Of a stretch of DNA of 64,000 bases, positions 23,528 through 36,326 are shown piece after piece (the first letter of the stretch is position 1; the number at the start of each line of letters is the position of its first letter). The translations under genes and the position numbers were made by a program. The stretch lies in assembly GCA_001640655.1 (NCBI GenBank), contig LXGT01000114.1, positions 1 to 64,000 of the forward strand, given 5' to 3'. The stretch comes from Endoconidiophora laricicola (Eukaryota; Ascomycota; Sordariomycetes; Microascales; Ceratocystidaceae). The notes below the pieces were generated by a model. The model was not told the origin of the DNA. It ran no database searches and worked only from the letters and a program-made list of their open reading frames with translations.

Positions 23528-24700
23528 TTGTTTAGATGTTTACGTTTGGCCGCCTTCCCTGGGACTGACAGGAGAAAGCGCCCATGGGCTAAAATCTGTC
23601 ACCTCGCTCGCTGTACGGAAGGTTTTCTTCCTCTAGCAAGATTTGCTCTTCCTGTTCGTCGCCATTTCTATTGTTTCTTCTCTATCAAGATGAATATCTC
23701 TTCCTCAAGCTGGCAACTCTTCAATTGCTATGCAACTAAGATATGTAGACGCCAGCTCTTCTGCGCATCATGTTGCAGACTGTATCGCCTTGATACAGAT
23801 TGATTGGCCACTGAATGGCCCTGGCCCTCAACCCCCGGTCTACTTGGTCCAAACACCGCAGACTAAGAGCCACTACATATAAGCCGCTGTCTTTTACGTC
23901 GTTTCTTTGTGCTATTTCGGGCTGGCATGATAACATAAACCGTCGGATCGGTATGCGCCAACTCTCCCAACTAGAACATTAATCAGTACGCTGTGTGATT
24001 CCTTTGTGCTAACTCGTTGTCCTAATCCTCTATCTGCTAGCCCTAGTGCTTCTCCTGGACTCCCTTACTCGCTACCTGTAAACCCACATTAGCCTCGGCG
24101 AGGATCATCGAAATAGAAAGAAAGTGGCCCTTTAGACTCGTTTAACCTCGTGCGTTCGGCGAGCAGGAGGATTAGACGGTAGCGCCAGAGGAGGGCAGCA
24201 GCGAGGAGAAGCACGGCTTAACACCAAATGTAGGCAAGATCCCTACAAAAGACTCCAGACAATCAGTTTCCCCTTCATCTCAACACACACACTTACTCAT
24301 TGATCGCCGCAGCTGCCCGCTTACTCGGATCGCACCCTTCTTGAGTCTGCCAGCGTCTCCTAAATCATGGTGGCGACTCACTATCCATCGCTTCTATTCA
24401 GCTTCACAAACGCTACTGCCACTGCCACCTGTCCAGCGAGCCACTAATCACGAAAATCCACTACCTTCCCCTCATTTGTAGTTGTTGACTGATCCCGTTT
24501 ATTAGTAATTATGACGTCTGTATTGTGGCGCTAGAACCTCCCAGTCCAACTGAAGATGATGAGACCGCCTTGTAGGAAAGAAACTAGTAAAATATAGAGC
24601 AGATCCATTCCAAGATCACTACCGCTAGCCCAGATACTGTAATTTCCCAGCCACTACTATGCTAATATGTAGCTTCGACTTACCTACGTAAATCCCCCGA
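23528..24700 (+). other. leader-like DNA without a gene
   Basis: This stretch is rich in C and T on the plus strand, as are the leaders of proven genes here, and faces away from the channel gene as one half of a divergent promoter would. Its longest plausible frames are short: 91 codons at 23528-23803, and a 27-codon frame opening at ATG about 24368 in good context. It may be a non-coding transcript, a gene of very short exons, or a decayed gene. Confidence 0.25.
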
Positions 24701-25928
24701 AAATATTAGGCTCTCTACTATGCATAGAACCATGCCCTGTCACGTAGACTGCCTCAAGAGTTGTTATCCCCCTCAGAGCAGACTGATAGATATGGCAGAG
24801 ATATGCCATCTACTCATCATTGAGAGGTTAACCATTGCACACTGAGAGCAAGATGTCAACATACTTACGGATTTCAGCATATAATAGATACGTCATATAT
24901 CTCTTTGCTATAGACTCAATAAGCTAACAACGCCACTGCTATCACTTACTCACCACTACACTACAACATTATTGGCCCAAAGTCAGCTGTTACGATTCGC
25001 TGGAAGATATACATTTGTTTCAAGCCTGTCCTAAGGCAGTTTCACTACCACGGGTTCTTCTTGCAGGTTGCATTTTGCATACGTTCCAGCGTAAGAGCAC
25101 CACGATCTAGTATCTTCATAGTTCCAGAAACTTAATAATAAGACTAATGATTGAAAATAAAAATAAAAAAGCACCACGATATATATTTCTAGTACATATC
25201 AATAGTAGATAACAACATTAACGAAACGCAGAAAAAGTGTGAGGTTTTCAATTGAAGCCTTACATAATGCAGTGGCTCGGGCCATTCTAGCGAAGACATC
25301 CCTTTCTTTGATTTCCTATTATAGGCGGCCATGACGTGAATTATAGGCAATAATGAATAAAGGAGAAGTCGGCCGCCATTTTCCTGTCTTAGCACGTCTT
25401 TGTTTTCTAAACCCTAAAAATACTAAATAGTAACACTCAGAAATGCCATTGATAAAACTCAAAAGAGACCGAAGAAACGCATAAGCGAGCGTACCGAGCC
25501 CAAGTACACCTAAAAAAACAAGCGCGCATTGGCAAAGTATAACAAAGCCTATAGGCCACCAAATAACGCATGAAGGCGCTTCTTCCGACCCCCTAGTAAG
25601 ATACAATGTGCAAGCGATAAAATATGCATGAAAAAAATGCAGCATAAGCTATGCTTAACTAAATGGCTAGCCTTGTTGCAAGCGCTTGTATGAGAAAAGA
25701 ACTGCACTGGTTTGATCACTAGAACACCAGCTTTTCAGCCTTGATATGTAGTTCATATGAAGTAAGTGCGCTTCAATGGTTAAGGCATTCTTGAATTATT
25801 AGAGTTAGTGTCTTAGGGTTAGGGACAGAACCAATTAGATAGCAACCTATAACAATGTTATATACATATCTACTTTACCCGACTCTAGTTAGCCTATATG
25901 GTAGGTGCCTATGTCCATTATTGTACTG

Positions 25929-26196
25929 CCACTTTGTGGTAGAGTGTCTGTTCAAGGCAGTTTGAAATGTATAGATAGAGAGACCAAACAGAATTTAGAG
26001 GTATTGTCAAGACATCATTGTTTGACTTAGTAAATACAGCCCAGGGAGTAGGTGGCTAGTAGTAACCTTTGACAACTTCACAAAGCCGCGACAGTAGTTT
26101 CTGACGCTTGTATCGCCCTATCAGAATGAAGCTAGTATATAAGAATATTACAGACTACTATTGTTGACGTATATATTTCCGTGTCCGCATTAGGCA
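25929..26196 (-). repeat. second locus of the CCTAATGCGGA / ACCACAAAGTGG motifs
   Basis: On the minus strand TGCCTAATGCGGA lies at 26196-26184 and ACCACAAAGTGG at 25940-25929. Both words also occur together within the first 400 bases of the window. Exact matches of 13 and 12 nt are short, but their co-occurrence suggests relics of one dispersed element. Confidence 0.3.
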
Positions 26197-29100
26197 GCGT
26201 GAGCCATTGCTCTTAGCAACTTAAAAAAAAACTGAAGAGGGGTTGTAAACATCCACAATACATTATGCTGCCATAGTGCAGAAACATAAATCAGTGTGAG
26301 CGAGATATCAAAACAAGTTAGAAGCAAGCGGGAGAAGTCGGCATTGGCAGACCTACTTTCAGTTTTGCATTTGTGATGGTGTACAACGATCTAACACCAT
26401 CTTTTGCATGTCATCAGCCGTCCTGACTTATACATGCACTTACATCAGTAGTACGCATACAGATGCAGCTTCTGCTTGGGTACGACACATAGAGCGACCC
26501 TTCCGTCGAATGCCTCGTAGTAAATTCACGAAGTCTTACACATGTTGGAGCTACGCAAACACCGTACTGTACACTGCCCACACAAAGTATACACTTACGT
26601 GTGCCACATATACGTAGTGTCATAGATCGTGTTGTTCATAGCCGCCGTGAGCAAGTATAATAATATAAGTATGTTGTACAAACTCTCGAGATGTCGCATG
26701 GTGGGGGCAGCTAGAGATGAATACTCCCAAGAAAGGGTATCATACCTGATGACTATTAGTTTGGGTCGGCAACGAAACGGTGAGTGAGTCTTGTGTGCTG
26801 TATTCCTGCGTATGCATGGTTGATAGTACACACATACTTACTCATATATGCATGTGTGAAAAAGGATACAACCACTGTTTACTCACTTGATGTATATGCG
26901 CGATTCTGAAACAATGAATATCGTGTCTAGCTTACCTGGCTTACCACATGAGATATGCCTCGTAATCACATCGCATATTCTTCAGATCTTTCCGTGAAGA
27001 CCGAACAGGCAAGATGTCAAGCAAGAAAACCAAGTCTTGATATAATTGGTAGTAGTATCTGTAGCCTATGTATAGTTCAAGCTGTGGAAAGAAATAATAC
27101 AACGAAAAGACTGAGAAGTAGAGGATAACGGATGATCATTGAAGGGATGAATGGAAATCATGGAAGGAATAGAGCACAAAACAGAACATACGCCCAGAGC
27201 TTCTTCCGGAAGGAAAGGCTCGGTTCATCTGCGACTTACCAAACTCCTGAATCAGTGGTACGATTCATGTTTCGGACTCTTCTCTAGCCATCCAAAAGAA
27301 ACTAGGCATTGCCAGAGGCGAGATATAGATATATTTGTACTTACGCACAAAAACACATCGTTGTATATAGTATAGTACATACTTTGCGTACACAGGCTGT
27401 ACAATCAAGAAGCATATTAATATGTTCATTGACAGTCAATTCTAGCTTGCTCGAAGGAAACCATCTTTGTTACGGATATCTGCAGATAACCTTTTGTCAT
27501 GGCGCTGTTAGTCGTAGAAGTCTCGGGTATAATTGACGTTTTTGATGAAAAGCACCCATCTATACAGTAGCACTCTTTCTCTCGGAATTGTTACTTGCCC
27601 TCATGTTTCCCTCATGAGTTTCAACCCCAAGTTCTTACAATACCTATATCACACGGCTTCTTTTCTCTGTTCTGGGCATAATCACAACAGTAACGAGAAG
27701 AGCTACCAAAAAGGTTATGATGTTTACATACTCTAGATTTTTTTAACTCATTGTTCGATTAGATGTTAACTATGGCGAGATACTCTAGGGTTGACTAACA
27801 CTAGTATGGCCGATAATGTCACCCAATGTTATTGTTAGTCCAAAAGAATGTGAATCTACAGTAGTATTGCTAATAACTGCTAGCTGCACATCTTTATCCA
27901 ATAGATAAGCATTGATGATCTCCAGTCTTTAGCTAAGCCCTTCACTCACAGATGCGTTGCCTCCGTAGAGGTAGAGCTAGCATGTAGATAGCTTCTACTG
28001 TGCAATGATTGCTTTATTGGAGAAAGTTGTCGCGAGATCCGCGCGGGTAACTAAAAAAAAAATAGATAAAACCTCCTCATCCATAGTTGAGGTCCCAAAA
28101 GATCGACTTCTAGAATGGATGGGGGTGTATGAGGGTGGATGGAAGGGTCAACGAACTCAGATCGGAGTAGGCGAGCACTCTCGAGAACGGAAGAATACAA
28201 TGGGCTTGGGTAGAAATTAGAAACGATTAACCTTCCGATCTATAGGAACTTTCGAGGCGGAGAACATGATGCTCAAAATCTTCAGGGAATTGAGCCTAAA
28301 AAGCTATATCAAGTAACAAACCCTTTCTGATGCGCAGCGCTTTGATAGCAAAACTGATCTACCGAGAACTGAAGCTGGGCCCATTGCCTTTGCTGGGTTT
28401 CTGGAGGAGGTATGTTACAAAGAAGCTACGAGACGACAGAATTAGGCCTCATGCGGAAATATGGGAGGCTTTCTTGAAACACCAGATTATATCCTTTTCA
28501 ACACCAAACGAGAGCTCTCCCCTGGTTGCCCTTTTTCCCTGCTTCTATTTCCTGGGGCGGATCTCAGATATGGATAGTTTCTTGGGCGTACCTGACAACG
28601 CATAGAAGATGGAAGAATTTCGCATTAGCAGCTAAAAATCTCAAACACTTGGTTAGACGATTTGTGTTCGATGCCAAGACGACGACGGACTAGTGTTGAG
28701 TAACAGTATCAAGTATTAGGCTAGTCATAGTCTGATATTCTGAGATTTTCAGACCTAGAAAACTGGGATAATAGACAAAAAAGGGCAATATTAGGGAAAT
28801 TCAGTACTTTCTCTTGTTTTATTCTATCAGAGTTAGGTAGTATTTGTGAGGCTTGTGCCCATGCTCGAAGCAAGCCGCGCGTGCGGAATAGCTAATGGTT
28901 CGTGAAGTTTCAGAAACAAGACAGAGCAGTTCTTGCAGCGATGACTATGGCTGTTTCTCAATCCGATGCCTTGCTTCGGTTGCAGTTGACCTGCTGCATG
29001 TCGAAAAGGAGATAGGCGATAGTAGCAATCAAGAAGGGGCAGTTGATACTAATGTTAGCAAGCATGCAGATACACTAGGTCAAATCACGGGAAGGAAGCT

Positions 29101-30435
29101 TGGGGCACCTGTTGGGAGGCTAGATGGATGGAGGGATGGTGAGCAAGTATATGGTAACATCGAGATACTAGTAGTACTTGTAGCTACTAGTACCGAGTCT
29201 TTAGTTTAGAGAGAGCTCGCGATGTTTGTGTGAGCCAGGGTCAACCAGTGAGTGCAATCAGACAAAGCGGATTTTGTATCTGGTTTGGGATTCAGCGCTT
29301 TCAAGATTCAGTCTCAAGATTACTCAAAATTAATAGATAAGATATATCCTAAAAGAAGAAGTGAAACAGGGCCTGAAATGCTGGTTAGCGGTGTTGTCTA
29401 GGACAAGGTTTAAAAATCCGTATGTAAGTGAACGTCCAGTCTGATCGGAGCATGGTGTCTAGAGGGCCAAGTCAAGCGATGTCGATAGAGCATGCAAGAA
29501 TAGGATGCTATCAGGGACTGTATCGAGATGACCATGGTTCTTAGTCCGATACTATTTACTTGTGTACGATACCAGGCTAGAAATAGTGACCCGCTGCTCC
29601 CACGCGAGAACGATGATGAGCCTCAAGGCTAGTCGCTGAATCAAGGTCGTTGAGGAGATGAGGCTTTGATCGTCTTCCCATGTTGCAAAGCGTGTGACAG
29701 TGGGAGCTAGACATTCTATAGTATGGAACGATGCTATACTTAGCAAGAAGAAGATTATATGATCAGGTAGAAATCTTCGCAGTTCTAGAAACTGCATAAG
29801 ATCATTGATCAAATATTTTTTAGTTGATTAGACGGAGGGCATGATAGTTTCTAGTGAAGGGAGAGTAGCAGCAGCCATGGCGGATGTTTCTGGCTGGATA
29901 GTCCCGAGAAAAGACAATGCGGTACACCAGAAAATGCCTAGCGAGAACTCAGAACAGAAGAAGAAAAGAAGAGTGAAGGTTAGTTAGTATTTTGTTGTTG
30001 TTATCGTTGTTGTGTTGCCGACTCAGACACATTGAGGAACAAGGTCGCCTATAATAGGACCTTGTTCGAGACAGGCAAGAACAACACCGTAAATACTATC
30101 GAGCAAACAATGCAAGCAAGCAAAAACGATAGCAGGCGATAATATAGGCTGGCCCCATAGCTTGTTTGAAGTTCTGACTACTAAAAGCAACAGAGCCACA
30201 TGAAGCGTGCTTCTTCTCTCGCCCGCCCTGCTGCGGCTCCTGTGCTCTTGATCTACAGAAACGATATTCCTGGGCGTGTACAAACAAGGGCCGGGTGGGT
30301 GTGGCTATTTCTGGTACGGGAAAACAACATCATCTTGTCGTCCTGTTTTGCAATGGAGGCCGTTACGGCCAAAACGTAACCTACAGACGAGGAATTTACT
30401 TTACCGGCAGGACCAGACGGGGGACGTTGCCTAGA

Positions 30436-30441
30436 TATAAA
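30436..30441 (+). promoter_or_regulatory. TATA-like element of the monooxygenase
   Basis: TATAAA lies about 420 bp upstream of the start codon, immediately before DNA turns strongly C/T-rich at about 30470, which fits a transcription start there. The leader also has GTGAGA at about 30608 and CTATAG at about 30848, so an untranslated-region intron is possible. Confidence 0.3.
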
Positions 30442-30856
30442 GTAGGCTATGTTCCCGGTGCCTAGTCCTTTCTTTTTCTGCCTCATTCCTCATCATCACT
30501 ACTTTCTTGTACTCTACTACGCTCTGTTCTCATTGCTTCTTTTCTTTACTTCATATTATCTTTACGTTCTCCATCTTTCTTCTTTGCCGTGTTCATAGTC
30601 CTCCTGGTGAGAACTTCTATTTCAAAACCTTACCCCTAATAGTTCCATTCTCCTAGTTTGAAGTAGGCCAACAATACTACTACTTCAATCAGACAGACTA
30701 AGCGTTGCCACGAGCACATCCTGATCTCCTATCTTGAAGTTTTCTGCACGTTCCGGCCCTTCAAAGATCTCGATCTCAAAAGTCTTTGACCAGTCGTCGG
30801 CTTATTTATCTTTTCTTCTCCTCCCTACATATCTCTTCCATTCTATAGCTTTCACA

Positions 30857-32499
30857 ATGGTTGCTCACATCGGTCGTGAATCCGCCCCGGAGGCTGTTCA
30901 GCCTATCGAGTACACTGCTCCCGTCGAGCGCTTTGACATGAAGATTGCTGTTATTGGTGCTGGTAAGTACATGCATATTTGGCCCTAGTGGTTCTGAAAC
31001 CACGGGCCGCACCTCTTTTCCAGATGTTGATCGCGGTGCTAACCCAAACCCTAATAGGTATGGGCGGTCTCTCTGCTGCGCTTTCCCTAGCTAAGAAAGG
31101 CTTCCGTAATGTCCATGTGTACGAGACTGTCATCGATCTGGGCTTCACTGGTGCTGGCATCCAGCTGGCCCCCAACATGGCCCGTATCCTGGACCGTCTG
31201 GGCTGCTGGGATCCCATCTACACCGAGGCTACCAACGTCAAAGCCGCTAACATCCGTGGTAAGTTACTCTCCATATTATCTCTGGCATGCATACATGTCA
31301 TCTATGCTGCAATGCTCCCATACCTGCATATATGTCTGCCCGCTCACTGCTTCCTTAACCCCACACTGCAATAATTGTCACTCATGCTAACGATCGAGAT
31401 AAAAGAGGGTTCTACTAACGAGACTCTTACTCGTGTGCCCATGCCCAACGTCGCCGAGCTGTACGGCTTCCCTCATTGCACCGGCCACCGTTCGTCGCTA
31501 GCTGGCCGCATGTACGATGCCTGCTTAAAGGAAAAGTCTATCACTTTCCACTTTGGGACCCGTCTCGTTGACGTCAAGTCCTTCTCTCCTCGCCCCGAGT
31601 TTGTCGTCCGGCCTATTGAGGGCGATGAGTATATCGTCACTGCCGACGTGCTAATTGCCAGCGACGGCATCAAATCTGTTGCTCGCGCCCGTATCCTGGA
31701 GTCTCTGGGCAAGCAGGAGAGCGAGAAAGAAACTGGCCAGGCCGCGTATCGCATCATGCTGACCCGCGAAGAAATGAAGAACGATCCCGAGATGCTTGCT
31801 CTTGTCGAGAGCGATGAGGTCGTCAGATGGATCGGCGAGAAGCGCCATATCATTGCCTACCCCATCCACAATCACACCATCTATAACCTCTCGACCACTC
31901 AGCCCGACGCCAACTTTGCTGCTGCTCCCTCTGCCACCTACACCACCCGCGGTTCCAAGAGTGTCATGCTGGATGTCTTCTCTGACTTTTGCCCGCTCGT
32001 ACAGCGCATGCTGAACCTTGTTCCCGAGGGTGAAGTCTGCGAGTGGCGTTTGCGTATGCACAACCCTCTGCCCACTTGGGTACATGGCTCTGTCGCTCTT
32101 GTTGGAGATGCCTGCCACCCCACTCTGCCGCATCTCAGCCAGGGTGCCGCCATGGCCATCGAGGACGGCGCCGTTGTCGCCGAGGTCCTGGCTCTAGCAC
32201 CCAACCTCAAGCCCGAGACCATCTCCAGATCTCTTAAAGCCTACCAGGTTCTGCGCAAAGACTGGTGCACTAACCTGGTTGAGATGGCCTACCAGTCTGG
32301 CCGCACCATGCATCTCGGTGAGGGCAAGGCTAAGGAGGAACGTGATCGTCTCTTCGCCGAGGCCAATGCCGGCAACGCTAGCGCCGTTCCCGACAAGTGG
32401 GCCTCGCCCGATGTCCAGAAGATGATGTACGGCAACGATGTCGTTGCCCGTATCAATGCCGAGTTCGAGACTCTTTACGCCCAGGCAGCTTATATCTAA
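30857..32499 (+). CDS. FAD-dependent monooxygenase (salicylate hydroxylase-like)
   Basis: Three exons (30857-30962, 31058-31258, 31406-32499) with introns of 95 and 147 nt give 466 residues. It is a class A flavoprotein hydroxylase using NAD(P)H and oxygen on an aromatic or similar substrate; the substrate cannot be read from sequence. The dinucleotide-binding motif is IAVIGAGMGGLSAALSLA at about residues 31-48, after a 30-residue extension. The DG motif appears in LIASDGIKSVARAR and the second FAD motif GD in ALVGDACHPTLPHLSQGAAM. Splicing is fixed by the glycine motif (exons 1-2) and by NIRE-GSTNETL (exons 2-3). Highly biased, C-ending codons and a long C/T-rich leader suggest strong expression. 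Neighbours are not biosynthetic, so a catabolic role is as likely as a secondary-metabolic one. Confidence 0.9.
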
Positions 32500-33713
32500 A
32501 CAATACAGCTAGCCATTGAGTCTTTCATGGCAAGCCCATAGCAGAAACGTCCATGTCTCTAAGAAGTAATCTTCAGTCTGTCTGAAGACTAGTTTTTGAA
32601 TATGCGCTTTATTTTCCTGCCTCATGTCTTTAGACAATATGTATTACACCCTATTGGCCACGAAAACGCATGCATCTAACCTTGCAGAGACGTTGGTGGC
32701 CTTCCCTTGTCGGTTCGGTTTTTTTTTTTTCCTGTTTTATTCTTTGGCTGTGGAATTGTTGTGTCTTTACTTAAGCGCGCCTACTAGTGTTTCCTGTTTG
32801 TTTCTTGTTGTAACGAGTTTCTTTTATTCTTTATCTTCATTACCTTGTATATATCGTCACCTTTTGACTGCCCCTCCAATAGCACCGATTATTATGATAA
32901 ACTTTTGCTTTTTAACTTGTACAAGACAGTGCGTGAATTGTGACCTACGTATTTATTCATGAGCGTTTATCCATTTCTAGATAGTTACGGCTTACTTACT
33001 ACCATGCGGGAAACGCGGAAGCTAATGCAGGCATTAAGCGACTGTGTGCATGTGAGTTTCGGTGTATTTGATGAAGTTGTTGGTTGTTGAAAAAAGAAGG
33101 TAACAATTAACAATGATTTTACAAAACGCATTACTATACAAATCACAAGTGGGCATTCGGTGATAACAGAAAGATAATTAGATTCATGGAAATTCTATGT
33201 TATAGAAAAAAAAGCAGTCGCTTTTTACATATAGATAGGCCATACATGAACAAGTAGCTCATATCAGTAATAAACGAGAAAAAGAGCAAAGGGGACTTAT
33301 AGCGTGCTGAGAATCAATTTAGTACAAGAGAAAGAGAAGAGAGAGGGTATAGGAGATTGTAGCCTCTATAATGAAGATAGGCAACCGGAGATATAGCAGC
33401 AAGGTAACAGGCGAATATGGTATAGAAAGAAAACGACGGGTATTTTTATCGAATCCAACAGTATCTAGGATGATGAAATGACGAGCCAGTAGTAGCCTTA
33501 AAAAAAGATGGAAAGATAGCGAATGGTATGATGATATACATAATAATAGTTTCGTTCGATCACAATTTCAGTTGCTTGCAGATAGTCGCTATGCTTCTGC
33601 GGCAATTGTGATGACTGTATGGTGTTTCGGTCTTCTCTAACGAGAAGACGTATCGTAACAAGAAGAGCTTCTTAAGTGAGAAGACGAAAGATAGCGGGAA
33701 GAAAACAGGCCGT
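32500..33713. other. convergent spacer
   Basis: This 1.2-kb region lies between the monooxygenase stop and the CYSTM stop. It is AT-rich with a T run at about 32719-32729 and T-rich or A-rich strands matching the two 3' ends. No gene is seen. Confidence 0.5.
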
Positions 33714-34127
33714 CTAGAAAAGGATATCCAAGCAGCAGCAACATGCCATAGCAGCCAAGCAGCCCTGCATACAACCGGAAGAATCATTGCGGCCACGCGC
33801 GTCCTGGTACTGTCCCTGAGGAGGGTAGCCCTGCGGCGGATAGCTCTGCTGCGGCGGATATCCTCCTTGCGGTGGGTAGCCACCTTGTTGGGGATAGTAA
33901 CCGCCGGGTTGCTGTGGCTGGTTTGGATCGTAGTAACCGCCCTGTGGCGGATAGCCGCCACCCGGCTGCATCTGCATTTGTTGCTGCTGGTAGTATCCAC
34001 CAGCGGCACCGGCGCCGTTGTACTGGTCGAGGACGCCGGGCTGTTGTTGGTAACCGCCGTACGCCTGTTGAGGGGCCTGTATGCCACCAGGGTAGGCAGG
34101 AGGAGCGTTCTCTTGCTTCGTAGCCAT
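33714..34127 (-). CDS. CYSTM-type Pro-Gly-Tyr-Gln-rich membrane-anchored protein
   Basis: This intronless 137-residue protein has an N-terminal part made of PPQG(G)YPP, YQQQ and PGG repeats (residues about 10-110) and ends with the cysteine-rich module CMQGCLAAMACCCCLDILF. That C-terminal pattern defines CYSTM proteins, tail-anchored plasma-membrane proteins linked to stress resistance in fungi and plants (yeast YDL012C and YBR016W are relatives). The cysteines may be lipidated or bind metals. The start ATG has a strong context (GCCATGGC read in reverse as ATGGCTACG). Nothing indicates an intron. The neighbouring genes do not suggest a partner. Confidence 0.85.
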   Translation of the reverse strand: MATKQENAPPAYPGGIQAPQQAYGGYQQQPGVLDQYNGAGAAGGYYQQQQMQMQPGGGYPPQGGYYDPNQPQQPGGYYPQQGGYPPQGGYPPQQSYPPQGYPPQGQYQDARGRNDSSGCMQGCLAAMACCCCLDILF

Positions 34128-34554
34128 GGCGATGCTGGGTGTCTATGTGGAGATGGTGATGAATTGAATAAGAGATATTCTTGGGGTTTATTCGCGATTC
34201 GTGATTATGATGTTTCTTTTATTAAAGCAGGATTGTTCGTTGCTCGCGGTAAGAAGAGGCAAAGAAAGAATTGAATCTGAGAAAGACAAGTGTGATGGAA
34301 GAGAGTAAGAAAAAAAGAGTTTAGTCGCGAGGAGAGAGAAAAGGGTAGTTAGCTACTTCGCAACATAATGACAATAAAAAATGCCCTGCTAAGATCTCAA
34401 TGGACTAGTACTACTACCGAGTATAGGAACGACGAAACAAAATAAGAAGTAAAAGAAGAACAGAGCGTTAGCCTAGAACTTTCAACCTTATTTACTTGCA
34501 TGGGCCCAAATAAATCCAAGCTTCCTTTGCTCCTTTGCGGTCTTTCTGACTAAG

Positions 34555-34572
34555 TAACCCTAACGATACTTT
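34555..34572 (+). repeat. 18-nt repeat, copy 1
   Basis: TAACCCTAACGATACTTT occurs here and identically at 60398-60415. Flanks do not align well. An exact 18-mer pair is unlikely by chance in 64 kb, so it may mark the edge of a dispersed element or a shared binding site. It contains one telomere-like CCCTAA unit only. Confidence 0.4.
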
Positions 34573-36314
34573 TACAGTGAGGCCTCCAAGATGTTTAATG
34601 TTTTAAATGCATTTATTTTGATGTATTAACACTTCAGACGAGAATAGTAAAAATGAAGAACGAGTCAAAAGTTATGATTTCTTCAAGTTCTCCCCAACCA
34701 TTCAACCAAAGATCATTTCTACGCATTTCCTAACGGCTAGCTTGATAATAGTATCTTAAGATTAGAAATGGAAGATCATATTTGGCATGTATCTTGCTAA
34801 GGAAGTAAACTGATGCCATTACGCATGCAGTATGGCTTATCCATTCTATTCTTCTGCCTATTTATCCGTAGTACGATTTTAGCGATTACCAGTTGCTCAG
34901 CCGTCAAGTTACGTCTTCTTGAGTTAGCTAAGCCCTTTGCATTTATAAGTCACAAGTTATTCCTTTCTGACTCTTGCTTTATTGTTTGTGTTGATCAAAT
35001 TATTGACCCTTATTTTCTCTCACCTGATAGGTAAGCGAAAACAAGTTGGGGGCTGTCAATTGACACAGATCTGTATGAATTCCCGGGAGGCTGTGTTTCC
35101 GTTAAAATAACGGAGTTAACATGTTTCTACTTTCTGTCAATACCACCATGTTGTTAACTGGGCTGTGCAAAATGATTTAGTGTTAGCTGTAGCTTTTTTC
35201 GTGAAATATAAGCCTAGAGTTGATTGATGTTTTTTTTTTGGGGGTCTTTCATTTCAACTACATACTAAAGATGAATGTGGCACACGTGATAAGTTAACTT
35301 GGGCTGACTTAACCCTGGAACCGATATGTGACCCTTAGATAGGAGAAGGTTTGTATAAGACCTTCACCGGAGCTCTGTCGCGAGCCTTATTGTCCAGCAA
35401 TGAAATCCATGGGCGATAATATACAACCTAACATAATATATATATTTATGCAGATTCTATTGTGCAGACCCTGTTGATTGGTGACGAACCCTATCAATAG
35501 AGTCAGTCTATTTATCCACTGACTGCTATTAGAAAAGGAAACTCTAGACATTTTGATATCTACTTGAAAACATAGAAACTATCGGAACATTTACTATCAC
35601 TGGCTAATATACATATCAATTGACTTGAACCATTTGTTGTATAAGCTTCCACTGAATAAGTGAATCAAAGCTACTCTCTACCTTAACAGACCCTCCAGCT
35701 AAACCTCAAAAAGAACCGCCGTTGTTTACAAAGCTGTAATTTTTGAGGCATGCTAATAAATATAAACAACAGCATGTTAGGTGATAGTGAGACGTAGTGT
35801 AATATAAAGCGAAATACTATCTATCTTGATGCCTATCTGCTAATGGTAGGATAGCATATTAGTAACGTGTCAATCTTCTTGATATGGAAACGGAACTATA
35901 TTAATTATCTGTAGAACAATATAGTTCACATATGTGCTATGAGATGCAATTGATGTGGTAGAGTCTCAACCCCATCCACATTCGTTCAATTACTTAAGGA
36001 GCTTAGAAATTGGACAACTCTAGAGCAACATAGTTGTACAATTATAATCGGTGCGACTCTGTCCGTTCAAAAGCCATCCTTGCCCACTTTATCTGTAGTA
36101 TAACCTACTAGTAAGAACTATCTATTCGCAAACCCCTGCTAGCTTTCCGCAGGCAGCTCGGTCGCATAGCTCGCGGTAAGCAACCTATCGACATCTACAC
36201 CCCTCACTTACGCGCTCCCCTCCTGGCTAGAAACTCTTTATAACAAGAGCAAGCCAACCTGTTATTACATAGGCAGTCTCAACTGACTCGCACGTCAAAT
36301 TAGATGAGAGAGTG

Positions 36315-36326
36315 CCCCCCCCCCCC
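36315..36326 (+). repeat. run of 12 C upstream of RIB7
   Basis: A poly-C run of 12 lies about 237 bp before the RIB7 start, in otherwise AT-rich DNA. Such runs vary in length and can affect promoter structure; it is also a likely place for sequencing error. Confidence 0.7.

Larger units (their letters stand above)
22481..30435. other. 8-kb gene-poor region
   Basis: No recognisable protein is encoded between the channel and the monooxygenase. 22.5-23.5 kb is purine-rich on plus, so pyrimidine-rich in the direction of the channel, and is probably its leader and promoter. 23.5-24.7 kb is pyrimidine-rich on plus with no gene after it (listed separately). 25-30 kb is of mixed composition with short frames only; those at 28005-28220, 28330-28605 and 28895-29209 lack motifs. 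Small repeat motifs occur near 25.9 and 26.2 kb. No tRNA or intact transposon was recognised. Confidence 0.45.

Noticed and set aside
25770..25850. tRNA-like A box (CAATGGTTAAGGCA)
   Set aside because: No matching B box or cloverleaf stems follow.
28895..29209. 104-codon frame as a gene
   Set aside because: No motif, no clear leader and mixed codon use; likely chance.
30857..32499. Secondary-metabolite cluster around the monooxygenase
   Set aside because: No synthase, P450 or transporter lies nearby; neighbours are unrelated single genes and long spacers.
33560..34087. 175-codon frame overlapping the CYSTM gene
   Set aside because: Its repeats result from the shifted reading of the Pro/Gln repeat DNA; the other frame has the proper CYSTM end.
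34555..34572. Telomere repeat
   Set aside because: Only one CCCTAA unit is present at each site, with no tandem array.
35039..35520. Solo LTR
   Set aside because: Small palindromes are present, but I found no second copy, target duplication or primer-binding site.
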